The translations under genes were made by a program, and so were the position numbers. From Haloflavibacter putidus (GTDB lineage Bacteria > Bacteroidota > Bacteroidia > Flavobacteriales > Flavobacteriaceae), in the NCBI RefSeq assembly GCF_006546625.1, contig NZ_VIAR01000007.1, positions 62,001-126,000 of the forward strand: DNA of 64,000 nucleotides. The letters run 5' to 3'. Below, piece after piece: positions 52,309 to 60,576 of this stretch. Below the pieces are notes generated by a model, which searched no databases, was not told the DNA's origin, and was given only the letters and a program-made list of their open reading frames with translations. Position 1 is the first letter of the stretch, and every line of letters begins with the position of its first letter.

Positions 52309-53580
52309 ATGCAAAAGTATATTTCAGGTACACAAGCTGTAAAACTTGTAAACTCCGGCGATAGGGTTTTTTTTCAAGGAGCCGCCATGACACCCGTTTC
52401 CCTTATAAAAGATTTATGCCAACGGTATAAAGAACTGCAAAATGTAGAAATCTTACAATTGCATACAGAAGGCGAAGCACTTTACACCCAAGAGCCTTAC
52501 AGCGATGCTTTTAATGTAAATAGCTGTTTTGTAGGTAGTAATGTCCGTAAAGCGGTAAACAAACCCAGCGGCGATTATATTCCTATTTTTTTGAGTGAAG
52601 TTCACCAACTTTTTAGAAGAAATATACTTCCTATAGATGTTGCTTTTATACAAGTATCGCCACCAGACAAACACGGGTATTGCTCCTTAGGAACTTCTGT
52701 AGATGTAACATTACCGGCAATAGAATGCGCTAAGAAAGTGGTAGCACAAGTAAACCACAAGGTTCCTAGAACGCATGGAGATGGTATTATACACGTAAAC
52801 CAATTGGATGCAATGGTAGAAGCAAACGAGCCGATTTATGCTACATCTATTAAAGAGCCTTCAGAAATTGAGAAAAAAATAGGTAAACACGTTGCTAACT
52901 TAATAGAAGACGGCGCAACTTTGCAAATGGGTATTGGCGGTATTCCTAACGTAGTATTAAATAATTTGACCAACCATAAAAATCTTGGTATACATACTGA
53001 AATGTTTTCTGATGGTATTTTACCTTTAATTGAAAAAGGCGTTATAAACGGAAGAGAAAAGGCAGTTAAAAACGGCAAGATTGTTACTTGTTTTGCCATT
53101 GGGTCACAAAAGTTATACGATTTTATAGACGATAATCCTATAGTGCATTTTAAAGAAGCTGCTTACACCAACGATACTTCCTTAATTCGAAGAAACCCAA
53201 AAGTTACCGCAATAAATAGCGCCATAGAAATAGATGTTACCGGGCAAGTTTGCGCAGATACCATTGGTAAATTTCAATACTCTGGTGTTGGCGGTCAAAT
53301 GGATTTTATAAGAGGAGCTTCTCTTTCGGAAGGTGGAAAAGCCATTCTTGCTATGCCATCTATAACTTCTAAAGGAATTTCTAAAATTGTACCTTTCTTA
53401 AAAGAAGGGGCGGGAGTTACCACAACTCGTGCCCACGTGCATTACATAGCTACAGAAAATGGGGTGGTAGATTTGTTTGGTAAAAGTTTACAACAACGCG
53501 CTAAAGCTTTAATCTCTATCGCGCATCCAGATCATCAAGAAGAGCTGGAAAAAGCAAGCTATGAGCGTTTCAAAAGCTAA
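52309..53580 (+). CDS. Acetyl-CoA hydrolase / CoA-transferase family protein
   Basis: The 423 residues contain the family motifs VSPPDKHGYCSLGTS, MGIGGIPNVVL and NSAIEIDVTGQVCAD, where a Glu forms the CoA thioester, and AILAMPSITSKGISKIVP near the end. Members transfer CoA between acetate and succinate, 4-hydroxybutyrate or others, which would save energy at low oxygen; the substrate is not determined. The ATG at 52309 fits the promoter; an upstream in-frame TTG lies inside the -7 box. The haemoglobin gene follows after 34 nt. Confidence 0.86.
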   Translation: MQKYISGTQAVKLVNSGDRVFFQGAAMTPVSLIKDLCQRYKELQNVEILQLHTEGEALYTQEPYSDAFNVNSCFVGSNVRKAVNKPSGDYIPIFLSEVHQLFRRNILPIDVAFIQVSPPDKHGYCSLGTSVDVTLPAIECAKKVVAQVNHKVPRTHGDGIIHVNQLDAMVEANEPIYATSIKEPSEIEKKIGKHVANLIEDGATLQMGIGGIPNVVLNNLTNHKNLGIHTEMFSDGILPLIEKGVINGREKAVKNGKIVTCFAIGSQKLYDFIDDNPIVHFKEAAYTNDTSLIRRNPKVTAINSAIEIDVTGQVCADTIGKFQYSGVGGQMDFIRGASLSEGGKAILAMPSITSKGISKIVPFLKEGAGVTTTRAHVHYIATENGVVDLFGKSLQQRAKALISIAHPDHQEELEKASYERFKS

Positions 53581-53614
53581 GCAAATTGCCTATCTTTATA
53601 AAAAATAAAGACAG

Positions 53615-53998
53615 ATGCAAAAAGAGATAGAAAATAGAGAAGATGTAGAGAAATTAGTACATTCTTTTTATGTCAAAGTTAGAGCCAATCGTGAGATTGG
53701 CTTTTTCTTTAATGAAACTATAGAAGACTGGGATGAACATTTAGATAAACTTACAGACTTTTGGGAGAGCAATTTATTGCAGGTAAATAAATTTAGAGGT
53801 CGTCCTGGTCGCGCACATATTATGGTAGATCAAAAATTTAATAACAGTATAGAAGCTAAACATTTTGGTGTATGGCTAAATATGTGGGTAGAAACTGTAG
53901 ACGAGCTATTTACGGGCACGTTAGCAGAAAGAGCCAAAAGCTACGCGCGTAAATTAGGAAGTAATTTTCATTTAAAAATTTTTATGGCAAGAAGTTAA
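53615..53998 (+). CDS. Group III truncated haemoglobin
   Basis: The 127-residue globin begins with the helix EIENREDVEKLVHSFYVKVR and contains DWDEHLDKLTDFWESNLLQ and FRGRPGRAHIMV. KHFGVWLNMWVETVDELF holds the probable haem-ligating His. It resembles the group III globins found with respiratory genes in other bacteria. Position downstream of the CoA-transferase under an FNR-like promoter suggests expression at low oxygen, with possible roles in oxygen delivery or NO handling. Confidence 0.88.
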   Translation: MQKEIENREDVEKLVHSFYVKVRANREIGFFFNETIEDWDEHLDKLTDFWESNLLQVNKFRGRPGRAHIMVDQKFNNSIEAKHFGVWLNMWVETVDELFTGTLAERAKSYARKLGSNFHLKIFMARS

Positions 53999-54000
53999 GC

Positions 54001-54078
54001 TTTACGGATTATTATAAGGCCGTAAAACAAAAAAAGATGCAAAATATAAGCTTATATTTTGCATCTTTTTTTGTTTTA
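54001..54078. terminator. 56-bp perfect palindrome plus a small hairpin
   Basis: From 54023 to 54078 each of 28 base pairs around the 54050/54051 centre matches with no loop, A-rich on the left and T-rich on the right. It separates two convergent genes and should end transcription in both directions. Just upstream, TTTACGG (54001) and CCGTAAA (54020) form a second 7-bp stem overlapping the palindrome. Confidence 0.85.
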
Positions 54079-54096
54079 ATCTCAAAAATCAAAATC

Positions 54097-55458
54097 TTAA
54101 ATCGTCATAGAAAACAATTGCGTTTCTGGTTTTTTCCGCTGTAAGCGTAAATCAAATGCCATACATACGTTTCTAACAAAAGCACGACCTTTTTCTGTAA
54201 TCTCTATGGCGTCGTTATGTTTTACAACCAAACCATCACTTTCCATTTCCTCTAATTGGTTTAAACTATGTGGTAAACCGGAAAAAAATAAAGATTCTGT
54301 TTTCCAATTGGTATTTAGTTGGCACATTAAGTTTAAAATATGGCGGCGTATAATTAAATCTTCTTCGTTTAAAATATGACCTTTAAAAACCGGAATTTCG
54401 CCTTCTTCAACACGAGCTTTATAAGCTTCTATAGTTTTTTCATTCTGGGCAAAACCATACCAACTGTCGCTAATGGCAGATACGCCCAAACCAATCATTA
54501 ACTGGGTTTTAGAGGCAGTATAACCCATAAAATTACGATGTAGGTTATTCTCACGCATAGATTTGTGCAAAGAATCTGTTTTTAAAGCAAAATGATCCAT
54601 ACCAATTTCGGTATAGCCTATTTCTTCAAACATTCTTTTACCCATTTCGTACTGCTCGCGTTTTTGTTCGCCAGAAGGCAAATCTTCCTCTTTAAATCCG
54701 CGTTGCCCGTTACCTTTTATCCACGGCACGTGCGCATAGCTGTAAAAAGCAATACGGTCTGGCATTAAAGCTTTGGTTTTTAAAATGGTTTCTTCTACTG
54801 CTTCTTTGGTTTGAAAAGGCAAACCGAAAATTATATCATGACTTACAGAAGTGTAACCTACTTCGCGAGCTTCTTCTGTAGCGCGTTTTACATTTTCAAA
54901 AGGTTGTATACGGTGTATGGCAATTTGCACCTTCATTGTATAATCTTGTACGCCATAACTTACCCGTCTAAAACCCACATCATATAAAGCTTGTAAATGT
55001 TCTCTAGTTGTATTGTTGGGGTGGCCTTCAAAACTAAATTCGTGATTTTCTGCTCTGTTGGCAGTTTCAAAAATAGAATTTATTAGGTACTGAAGGTTTT
55101 CTGGACTAAAAAACGTGGGCGTGCCACCACCTAAGTGAATTTCTTTGATAAGGGGTTTTTCAGGAAGTTTGTCGCAATACATACGCCATTCTTTTAGAAC
55201 AGATTCCATATACGGAGTTTCTACCTCGTGGCGTTTAGTAATGCGTTTGTTACAACCGCAAAAAGTGCAAAGGCTCTCGCAAAACGGTAAATGAATATAA
55301 AGGCTTATACCTTCGCTAGCGTTACTTTCTATAAATGCTTTTTGAAAAGATTTTTCCCATTTTTTCGGGGTAAAACTTTTATCTTCCCAATAAGGAACGG
55401 TTGGATAACTGGTGTAACGCGGTCCGGGAATATTATATTTTTGAACTAATGAACTCAT
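54097..55458 (-). CDS. hemN: Oxygen-independent coproporphyrinogen III dehydrogenase
   Basis: This radical SAM enzyme of haem synthesis works without oxygen. The 453 residues have CESLCTFCGC (Cys60, Cys64, Cys67 bind the cluster; Cys69 is also typical of HemN), the conserved start of HemN (YNIPGPRYTSYPTVPYW), EIHLGGGTPTF, and GMDHFALKTD. It lies 13 nt after the universal stress gene and probably shares the FNR-like promoter upstream of that gene. Confidence 0.95.
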   Translation of the reverse strand: MSSLVQKYNIPGPRYTSYPTVPYWEDKSFTPKKWEKSFQKAFIESNASEGISLYIHLPFCESLCTFCGCNKRITKRHEVETPYMESVLKEWRMYCDKLPEKPLIKEIHLGGGTPTFFSPENLQYLINSIFETANRAENHEFSFEGHPNNTTREHLQALYDVGFRRVSYGVQDYTMKVQIAIHRIQPFENVKRATEEAREVGYTSVSHDIIFGLPFQTKEAVEETILKTKALMPDRIAFYSYAHVPWIKGNGQRGFKEEDLPSGEQKREQYEMGKRMFEEIGYTEIGMDHFALKTDSLHKSMRENNLHRNFMGYTASKTQLMIGLGVSAISDSWYGFAQNEKTIEAYKARVEEGEIPVFKGHILNEEDLIIRRHILNLMCQLNTNWKTESLFFSGLPHSLNQLEEMESDGLVVKHNDAIEITEKGRAFVRNVCMAFDLRLQRKKPETQLFSMTI

Positions 55459-55471
55459 GTTTTCTTTGATT

Positions 55472-56302
55472 TTATTCGTGAAGAACCAAAAAAGGCAATC
55501 TTTCCGGATAACTTATTTTCTCCAATTCCGGATGAAATAATAAATGTTGAAAGAGGTTAATATTTTTTGCAGACATAGCAATAATAGAAATGTTATGACT
55601 TTCTAAAAATACCTGTAAGGCTTCTTCTAATGTACTATTCACTGTAAAGTGAAAATTATGCGGTAAATATTTTAAATAAGCGCGTATGGCGCGCTTGTGT
55701 TTTTTTTGTTGAAGACTAAGCTCTTCGTTTTTTTTAGAAACGTATAAAACGCTAAGCTCAGCTTTATTCAGTAATAAAATGTGCGATAGGGTTCGTAAGA
55801 CTTTAGATTGATAAATACTATTAAAATCTGTAGGAAAGACAACAGATTTTGGCGGTTGGTAAGTTGCCTTCTCGGGAATAACAAAAACCGGACATTTTAC
55901 CCTGGTTATTACATCTGTGGTATGACTACCAACGGTAGATTGTTTTAAAGCCGATGCGCCTTTGGTGCCCATAGCAATAAAATCTATAGAAAGTGTTTCT
56001 ACTTTTTCACGTATAACGTCAATAAATTTTTTCTGCTCAAAATGCAAACTGATTTTGCTAGGAACTGCCAATTTTTTCTTAATCAACAATTCTTTTAAAC
56101 GTTCTAATTTATTTGTTGCTGTGTTGTTTTCTACAGTTATGCTGGCGGCGGTAGAAGTGTCTTCTAAAAACGGCGCTTGTTCTAAGTTGTTTTCTACGTG
56201 AAGAATATGAAATTGGGCATCTACATTACCAAAAAAAGAAAGGGCGTAACAAACGGCATTTCTTGCATTCTTCGAAAAATCTGTAGTTATTAAAACATTC
56301 AT
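55472..56302 (-). CDS. Tandem universal stress protein
   Basis: The 276 residues contain two Usp domains: the first (1 to about 145) has ITTDFSKNARNAV and the ATP-loop-like GTKGASALKQSTVGSHTTDV, the second begins SVVFPTDFNSI and lacks a clear ATP loop. The ATG at 56302 is chosen, since the -7 box of the promoter covers the longer start. It is followed by hemN. Usp proteins of this kind are often part of low-oxygen regulons. Confidence 0.9.
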   Translation of the reverse strand: MNVLITTDFSKNARNAVCYALSFFGNVDAQFHILHVENNLEQAPFLEDTSTAASITVENNTATNKLERLKELLIKKKLAVPSKISLHFEQKKFIDVIREKVETLSIDFIAMGTKGASALKQSTVGSHTTDVITRVKCPVFVIPEKATYQPPKSVVFPTDFNSIYQSKVLRTLSHILLLNKAELSVLYVSKKNEELSLQQKKHKRAIRAYLKYLPHNFHFTVNSTLEEALQVFLESHNISIIAMSAKNINLFQHLLFHPELEKISYPERLPFLVLHE

Positions 56303-56323
56303 TCTTAAAACTTTATTACGTAG

Positions 56324-56367
56324 CAAATGTAATTTGATGTACCTATGTAAAGAATGATATTAATCAG
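56324..56367 (-). promoter_or_regulatory. FNR-like box and -7 element of uspA-hemN
   Basis: On the minus strand CTGATTAATATCAT (56367-56354) is followed by a perfect -7 box TACATTTG (56331-56324), centre to last G 36.5 bp. The expected start lies about 16 nt before the ATG. The remaining spacer to 56519 shows nothing else. Confidence 0.8.
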
Positions 56368-56519
56368 TTTTGTTTAAAACTATTCTTATCTTTTTGCTTA
56401 AGAGGGTCTTGCAGTCCTCAAACCTTAGATTTTATACTTTTTTATAGTTTAATTAATAACAGAAACTTTATTGATAAATAGTCTGTCTTTGTTTCAAAAT
56501 TTAGAAATTTTTATAGAAA

Positions 56520-57569
56520 TTAGTTAACCAACGCCAAACCTTCTGCGTCCAAAACTTTTATGGTTCGTCCTTCTATCTCTATTAAATCTTCTTTTTTGAA
56601 ATTAGAAAGGGTTCTAATCAAGCTTTCTGTGGCAATGCCGGCTACACTGGCCAAATCACTCCGGGTTATTTTTATGGGTTCTCCGGGTTTTTGATTCATA
56701 ACGTCTACAAATTGTAAAATGGTTTGTGCCGTTTTCTTCCGTACAGAACTGTAAGCCATTTGCAATAATTGGTTTTTTATATCGGATAGATTATCGGTTA
56801 GAATGTTCATTAATTCTAAGGATAAACTACGGTTTTGCTCTAAAATATCTTTTAATTCCTTTTTAGATACTCCGGCTAGTTCTACCGCCTCTACGGCCGT
56901 TGCAGACTCGTGATAAGGTATATTATCTATAAAAGAAGTGAAGCCTAAAAAATCGTCCGGTTTGTATAAAGTGGTTATTAATTCTTTTCCGTTTTCGTCT
57001 ATACTATGTGTTTTTACCACTCCGCGCAAGATGAGGTAAATCATATTTGAGTGTTCTCCTTTTTTGTAGATGACCTCTCCTTTTTTAAATTTAAAAAGCT
57101 TGCCATAATCATCAAAAAAGTTTTTCAATTCGTTAAGGTTGCGTAAGTCATCTTCTTCTTTAGCTGTTGCTTTTTGGGTAACACGACTTTTTTTTAAAAT
57201 AGTAGATTTTGCCAACCTGCTTTCTATGGCATTCAATAAATCTTCTTCGTCATAAGGTTTGGTCAAATAATCGTCTGCCCCAAGGTTCATGCCTTTACGT
57301 ACTTCTTTTGGTTCTGTTTTAGCAGATAGAAAAACAAAGGGTATATATTTTGTTTCTTCCTTTTGGCTTAGGTTGTGCAGCACTGCATAACCGTCCATTT
57401 CTGGCATCATTATATCGCAGATTATAATATCGGGTATTTCTGTTTTGGCTTTTTCAATACCAATTTTACCATTTGGCGCGGTATTCACTTTATAGTCAGA
57501 TAACTCTAATAATTCTGCTGTATTTTCACGTAATGCGGTGTCGTCTTCGATCAAAAGAATAGTTTTCAT
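56520..57569 (-). CDS. Response regulator fused to a Crp/Fnr-type DNA-binding protein
   Basis: The 349 residues have three parts. A receiver domain (1 to about 120) has acidic pocket Asp9/Asp10, phosphoacceptor Asp52 (ICDIMMPEMDG) and LTKPYD. A cyclic-nucleotide-binding-like beta-barrel spans about 140-255. A Crp helix-turn-helix domain follows, with recognition helix ATESLIRTL (Glu315, Arg319). Those two residues align with the DNA-contacting Glu and Arg of Crp and Fnr, so half-sites containing TGA are expected. The only cysteine is in the receiver, so there is no Fnr-type iron-sulfur cluster; the signal should come through phosphorylation. The kinase gene lies 4 nt upstream. Confidence 0.93.
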   Translation of the reverse strand: MKTILLIEDDTALRENTAELLELSDYKVNTAPNGKIGIEKAKTEIPDIIICDIMMPEMDGYAVLHNLSQKEETKYIPFVFLSAKTEPKEVRKGMNLGADDYLTKPYDEEDLLNAIESRLAKSTILKKSRVTQKATAKEEDDLRNLNELKNFFDDYGKLFKFKKGEVIYKKGEHSNMIYLILRGVVKTHSIDENGKELITTLYKPDDFLGFTSFIDNIPYHESATAVEAVELAGVSKKELKDILEQNRSLSLELMNILTDNLSDIKNQLLQMAYSSVRKKTAQTILQFVDVMNQKPGEPIKITRSDLASVAGIATESLIRTLSNFKKEDLIEIEGRTIKVLDAEGLALVN

Positions 57570-57573
57570 ATAC

Positions 57574-58815
57574 TTATTGTTCTTCTTGGGGTTGTTGTTT
57601 TGGTATTTCTATGCTAAAAGTACTGCCTTTTCCCAGTTGACTTTCAAACTTTAATTTTGCGTTTAAGTTCTCTAAATGGTTCTTGATAATATTTAGCCCA
57701 ATGCCGGTCCCTTCTTGTAAAACAGCATTTTCTGCTCTAAAATAGCGTCTAAAAATATGCTTTTTTTCTTGCTCGGGTATTCCAATGCCTTCATCTGTTA
57801 TATGCAAAATAAAATTGTTTTCACGGTTGTTGGCGGTAATACTTATTTCTTTCCCTTCCGGGGAATATTTTATAGAGTTGTTTAATAGGTTGGTTAATGA
57901 TAATTGCAAGATCTTTTCGTCAAAATACAATTCTATTTCATCAATATTATCTGGATAGTTTATTTTTTGTCCGTCTTTTAACAACATATTAGCTTCATAC
58001 ACCACGGTGTTTATCACTCTGCTTAACGGAAATTTGGTAAACTTATAATCTACTTTCCCGGTTTCCATCCGCTCTAGCGATAAAAAATCACTCAAGATGC
58101 TATTAAGGTATTTCACCTTTGCTTTTATGGTTTTTAGGTGGTTTTCGCGTTTGGGTTGTTGCTCTTCTTTGGGGTATTTGCCCGCCAAAGTAGCCGAAGT
58201 TAAAATGCCGCTTAAAGGCGTTTTAAATTCGTGCGAGACCATAGATAAAAATTTTGTTTTTAAATTATTGAGTTCCCGTTCTTTTTCTAAAGAAGCTTTA
58301 ATTTTACTTTCTGCTTTATGTCTGCGGTTTATTTCTTCTTTAAGGTCTAAAACTGTACTGCGCAACTCGTTGGTGCGTTGCTCTATTTTTCTTTCTAACG
58401 CATTGTTGAGGTCTAAGATTTGTTTTTGGTGTTCTTTACGTACACTTATATCTATAACCATGGCCATAACATACTTATCACCATCAATTTCAAACGGATT
58501 TAAACCAATTTCTACCGGAAATTTAGTATTATCTTTCCGTAAACCATATAAATCTCTGCCGTGTCCCATTTGTCTGCTATCGCCATATTTTACAAAATGA
58601 CCAGCATAATTTTCGTGTGGCGTGTTAGACGTTTTAGGAACCAGAACATTAAGGTGCTGGCCTTTTAATTCGCCAGGTTTGTACCTAAACAATTTATTTG
58701 CAGAAGCGTTGCTGGCAACAATTATTTGCTTTTTGTTTACCACAATAATGCCTTCTGCCACAGACTCGAACAGGACGCCAAAAATATCTTTATTTTTCTC
58801 TTCAAAGGTTTTCAT
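57574..58815 (-). CDS. PAS sensor histidine kinase, FixL-like
   Basis: The 413-residue soluble kinase has no membrane span. A PAS domain (about 12-127) is followed by a coiled coil (130-180), HisKA with His195 (SMVSHEFKTP) and HATPase (LTNLLNNSIKYS, DEGIGIP, GTGIGLNI). In the PAS domain His67 and Arg87 are 20 residues apart. From memory the haem-ligand His200 and Arg220 of Bradyrhizobium FixL have the same separation, and the flanking residues (HENYAGHF, GHGRDLYGLRKD) resemble it. Haem binding is thus possible, but this histidine occurs in many PAS domains. Its gene immediately precedes the receiver-Crp gene. A minus-strand TATTTTTG (58821-58828) ends 5 nt before the ATG, suggesting a near-leaderless mRNA. 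Confidence 0.93.
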   Translation of the reverse strand: MKTFEEKNKDIFGVLFESVAEGIIVVNKKQIIVASNASANKLFRYKPGELKGQHLNVLVPKTSNTPHENYAGHFVKYGDSRQMGHGRDLYGLRKDNTKFPVEIGLNPFEIDGDKYVMAMVIDISVRKEHQKQILDLNNALERKIEQRTNELRSTVLDLKEEINRRHKAESKIKASLEKERELNNLKTKFLSMVSHEFKTPLSGILTSATLAGKYPKEEQQPKRENHLKTIKAKVKYLNSILSDFLSLERMETGKVDYKFTKFPLSRVINTVVYEANMLLKDGQKINYPDNIDEIELYFDEKILQLSLTNLLNNSIKYSPEGKEISITANNRENNFILHITDEGIGIPEQEKKHIFRRYFRAENAVLQEGTGIGLNIIKNHLENLNAKLKFESQLGKGSTFSIEIPKQQPQEEQ

Positions 58816-58853
58816 CGTTGCAAAAATACATAAATTTAGTTATTGTGTAGTTT

Positions 58854-58897
58854 CTGAGAATTATCATAACTTAGAGGGCTGTATTATTTTAAATTTG
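58854..58897 (+). promoter_or_regulatory. FNR-like box and -7 element of trxA-deoC-deoD
   Basis: CTGAGAATTATCAT (58854-58867) and the perfect -7 box TAAATTTG (58890-58897) again show 36.5 bp from centre to last G. The box lies between this operon and the divergent kinase gene, whose own -7 box is 39.5 bp away on the other strand, so it may also act on the regulator genes. Confidence 0.7.
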
Positions 58898-58916
58898 AAC
58901 GTCCAAAAAACAACTA

Positions 58917-59216
58917 ATGAAAAATAATTTTAAAACCATAATAGCCGGAGATGTTCCGGTTTTAGTAGATTTTTATGCAGACTGGTGCGGACCTTGCAAG
59001 ATGCTATCGCCTATTTTAAAGGAAGTAAAAAGCGCAATGGCAGACAATCTTAAAATTATAAAAATAGATGTAGACAAAAATCAAGCTTTGGCCTCCAAAT
59101 TTCAGGTTAGGGGAGTGCCTACTATGATTTTATTTAAAAACGGCAATCCGGTTTGGCGCCAATCTGGCGTATTGCAAAAAGACGAGATAGTAACGATAAT
59201 AAATCAACACAGATAA
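58917..59216 (+). CDS. trxA: Thioredoxin
   Basis: The 99-residue protein has the active site DWCGPCK (Cys24, Cys27), the buried Asp18 of LVDFYAD, and the cis-proline loop RGVPTMILF. It is a general cytoplasmic disulfide reductase. It starts 20 nt after a good -7 box and its stop codon overlaps the deoC start (TAATG). Confidence 0.94.
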   Translation: MKNNFKTIIAGDVPVLVDFYADWCGPCKMLSPILKEVKSAMADNLKIIKIDVDKNQALASKFQVRGVPTMILFKNGNPVWRQSGVLQKDEIVTIINQHR

Positions 59217-59863
59217 TGGAGTTAAAAGAATATATAGATCACACGCAACTAAAACCAACTGCTACCCCACAAATGATAGAAGATTTGTGTAAAGAGGCAG
59301 CAACCAACAATTTTTATGCAGTTTGCGTAAATGGTTGCCATGTAACAGCGGCAAAAAAACATTTAAAAAATACCTCTGTAAAAATAGCAGCCGTTGTTGG
59401 TTTTCCTTTAGGAGCAATGAGCACAGAAGCGAAAATAGCCGAAGCTAAAATTTGCATAGAAAATGGTGCAGACGAGGTAGATATGGTTATAAATATTGGC
59501 TGGCTAAAAGCCAAAGAATATGATGCCGTAGAAAACGATATACAACAAATAAAAGAAGCTATTGGCAACAAGGTTTTAAAGGTAATTATAGAAACCTGCT
59601 ATTTAACCGATGACGAAAAGCGCATTGCCTGCCAATTAGCATTAAATGCAAAAGCAGATTTTGTAAAAACTTCTACCGGCTTTGGTAGTGGCGGCGCAAC
59701 TTTACACGATGTAGGCTTAATGAAAGAAGTTGTAGAAGATAAAGCAAAAATAAAAGCCTCTGGAGGCATAAGAGATTACGCCACCGCCATACAATATATA
59801 GAAAAAGGAGTTTCCCGTATTGGTACATCGTCGGGAATAGCAATTGTTAATTCTAAAAAATAA
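59216..59863 (+). CDS. deoC: Deoxyribose-phosphate aldolase
   Basis: It cleaves 2-deoxyribose 5-phosphate to glyceraldehyde 3-phosphate and acetaldehyde. The 215 residues hold the start [11 protein letters not shown], the Schiff-base lysine motif VIIETCYL and the catalytic lysine in FVKTSTGFG, with KASGGIRDY near the end. The ATG shares one base with the trxA stop codon; deoD follows after 8 nt. Confidence 0.94.
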   Translation: MELKEYIDHTQLKPTATPQMIEDLCKEAATNNFYAVCVNGCHVTAAKKHLKNTSVKIAAVVGFPLGAMSTEAKIAEAKICIENGADEVDMVINIGWLKAKEYDAVENDIQQIKEAIGNKVLKVIIETCYLTDDEKRIACQLALNAKADFVKTSTGFGSGGATLHDVGLMKEVVEDKAKIKASGGIRDYATAIQYIEKGVSRIGTSSGIAIVNSKK

Positions 59864-59871
59864 ATAGCAGA

Positions 59872-60570
59872 ATGAGTGTACATTTAGAAGCCAAAGAAAA
59901 CGAAATAGCAGAAACAGTTTTACTTCCGGGAGATCCGTTACGAGCAAAATGGATAGCAGAAACATTTTTAGAAGATGCAGTATGTTATAACGAAGTTCGC
60001 GGTATGTTAGGGTTTACAGGAACTTATAAAGGTAAAAGAATATCTGTGCAAGGCACGGGAATGGGAATACCATCTGCGTTGATATACTGCCACGAATTAA
60101 TTACAGATTACGGCGTAAAAAATTTAATTAGAGTTGGCTCTGCCGGTTCTTATCAAGAAAATGTAGAATTACGCGATATTGTAATTGCTATGTCTGCCTC
60201 TACAACCTCTGCAATGAACAATGCACGTTTTAATATGGCGACTTATGCGCCTACCGCTAGTAGCGAATTGTTTCTAAAAGCGGTACAAATAGCTAAAGAA
60301 AATAAAATTGCAGTAAAAGCCGGTAACGTGCTATCTGCAGATGTTTTTTATGATGATAACCCTGAATATTATAAAAAATGGGCAGATTTTGGCGTTTTAT
60401 GCGTAGAGATGGAAACCGCAGGATTGTATACTATAGCCGCGCAACATAAAGTAAATGCCTTATCTGTTTTGACTATTTCAGATTCTTTGGTTACCAAGCA
60501 AGAGAGTAGTCACCAAGAAAGACAAAGCAGCTTTAATCAAATGATAGAAATTGCTTTGGATCTAGCATAA
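59872..60570 (+). CDS. deoD: Purine nucleoside phosphorylase, DeoD type
   Basis: It phosphorolyses purine (deoxy)nucleosides. The 232 residues contain [41 protein letters not shown] and [12 protein letters not shown], the hexameric trimer-of-dimers class. It gives deoC its substrate through deoxyribose 1-phosphate; a phosphopentomutase is not in the window. Confidence 0.94.
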   Translation: MSVHLEAKENEIAETVLLPGDPLRAKWIAETFLEDAVCYNEVRGMLGFTGTYKGKRISVQGTGMGIPSALIYCHELITDYGVKNLIRVGSAGSYQENVELRDIVIAMSASTTSAMNNARFNMATYAPTASSELFLKAVQIAKENKIAVKAGNVLSADVFYDDNPEYYKKWADFGVLCVEMETAGLYTIAAQHKVNALSVLTISDSLVTKQESSHQERQSSFNQMIEIALDLA

Positions 60571-60576
60571 GCAATA

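Noticed and set aside
56520-57569. Direct oxygen sensing by the Crp/Fnr part
   Set aside because: The protein has a single cysteine, located in the receiver, so an Fnr-type iron-sulfur cluster cannot form.
58097-58600. Plus-strand open frame of 167 codons inside the kinase gene
   Set aside because: It overlaps the histidine-kinase motifs on the opposite strand and has no features of its own.
57574-58815. Firm assignment of the PAS domain as a haem oxygen sensor
   Set aside because: The His and Arg spacing fits FixL, but the same pattern occurs in many PAS domains without haem, so it is kept as a hypothesis only.
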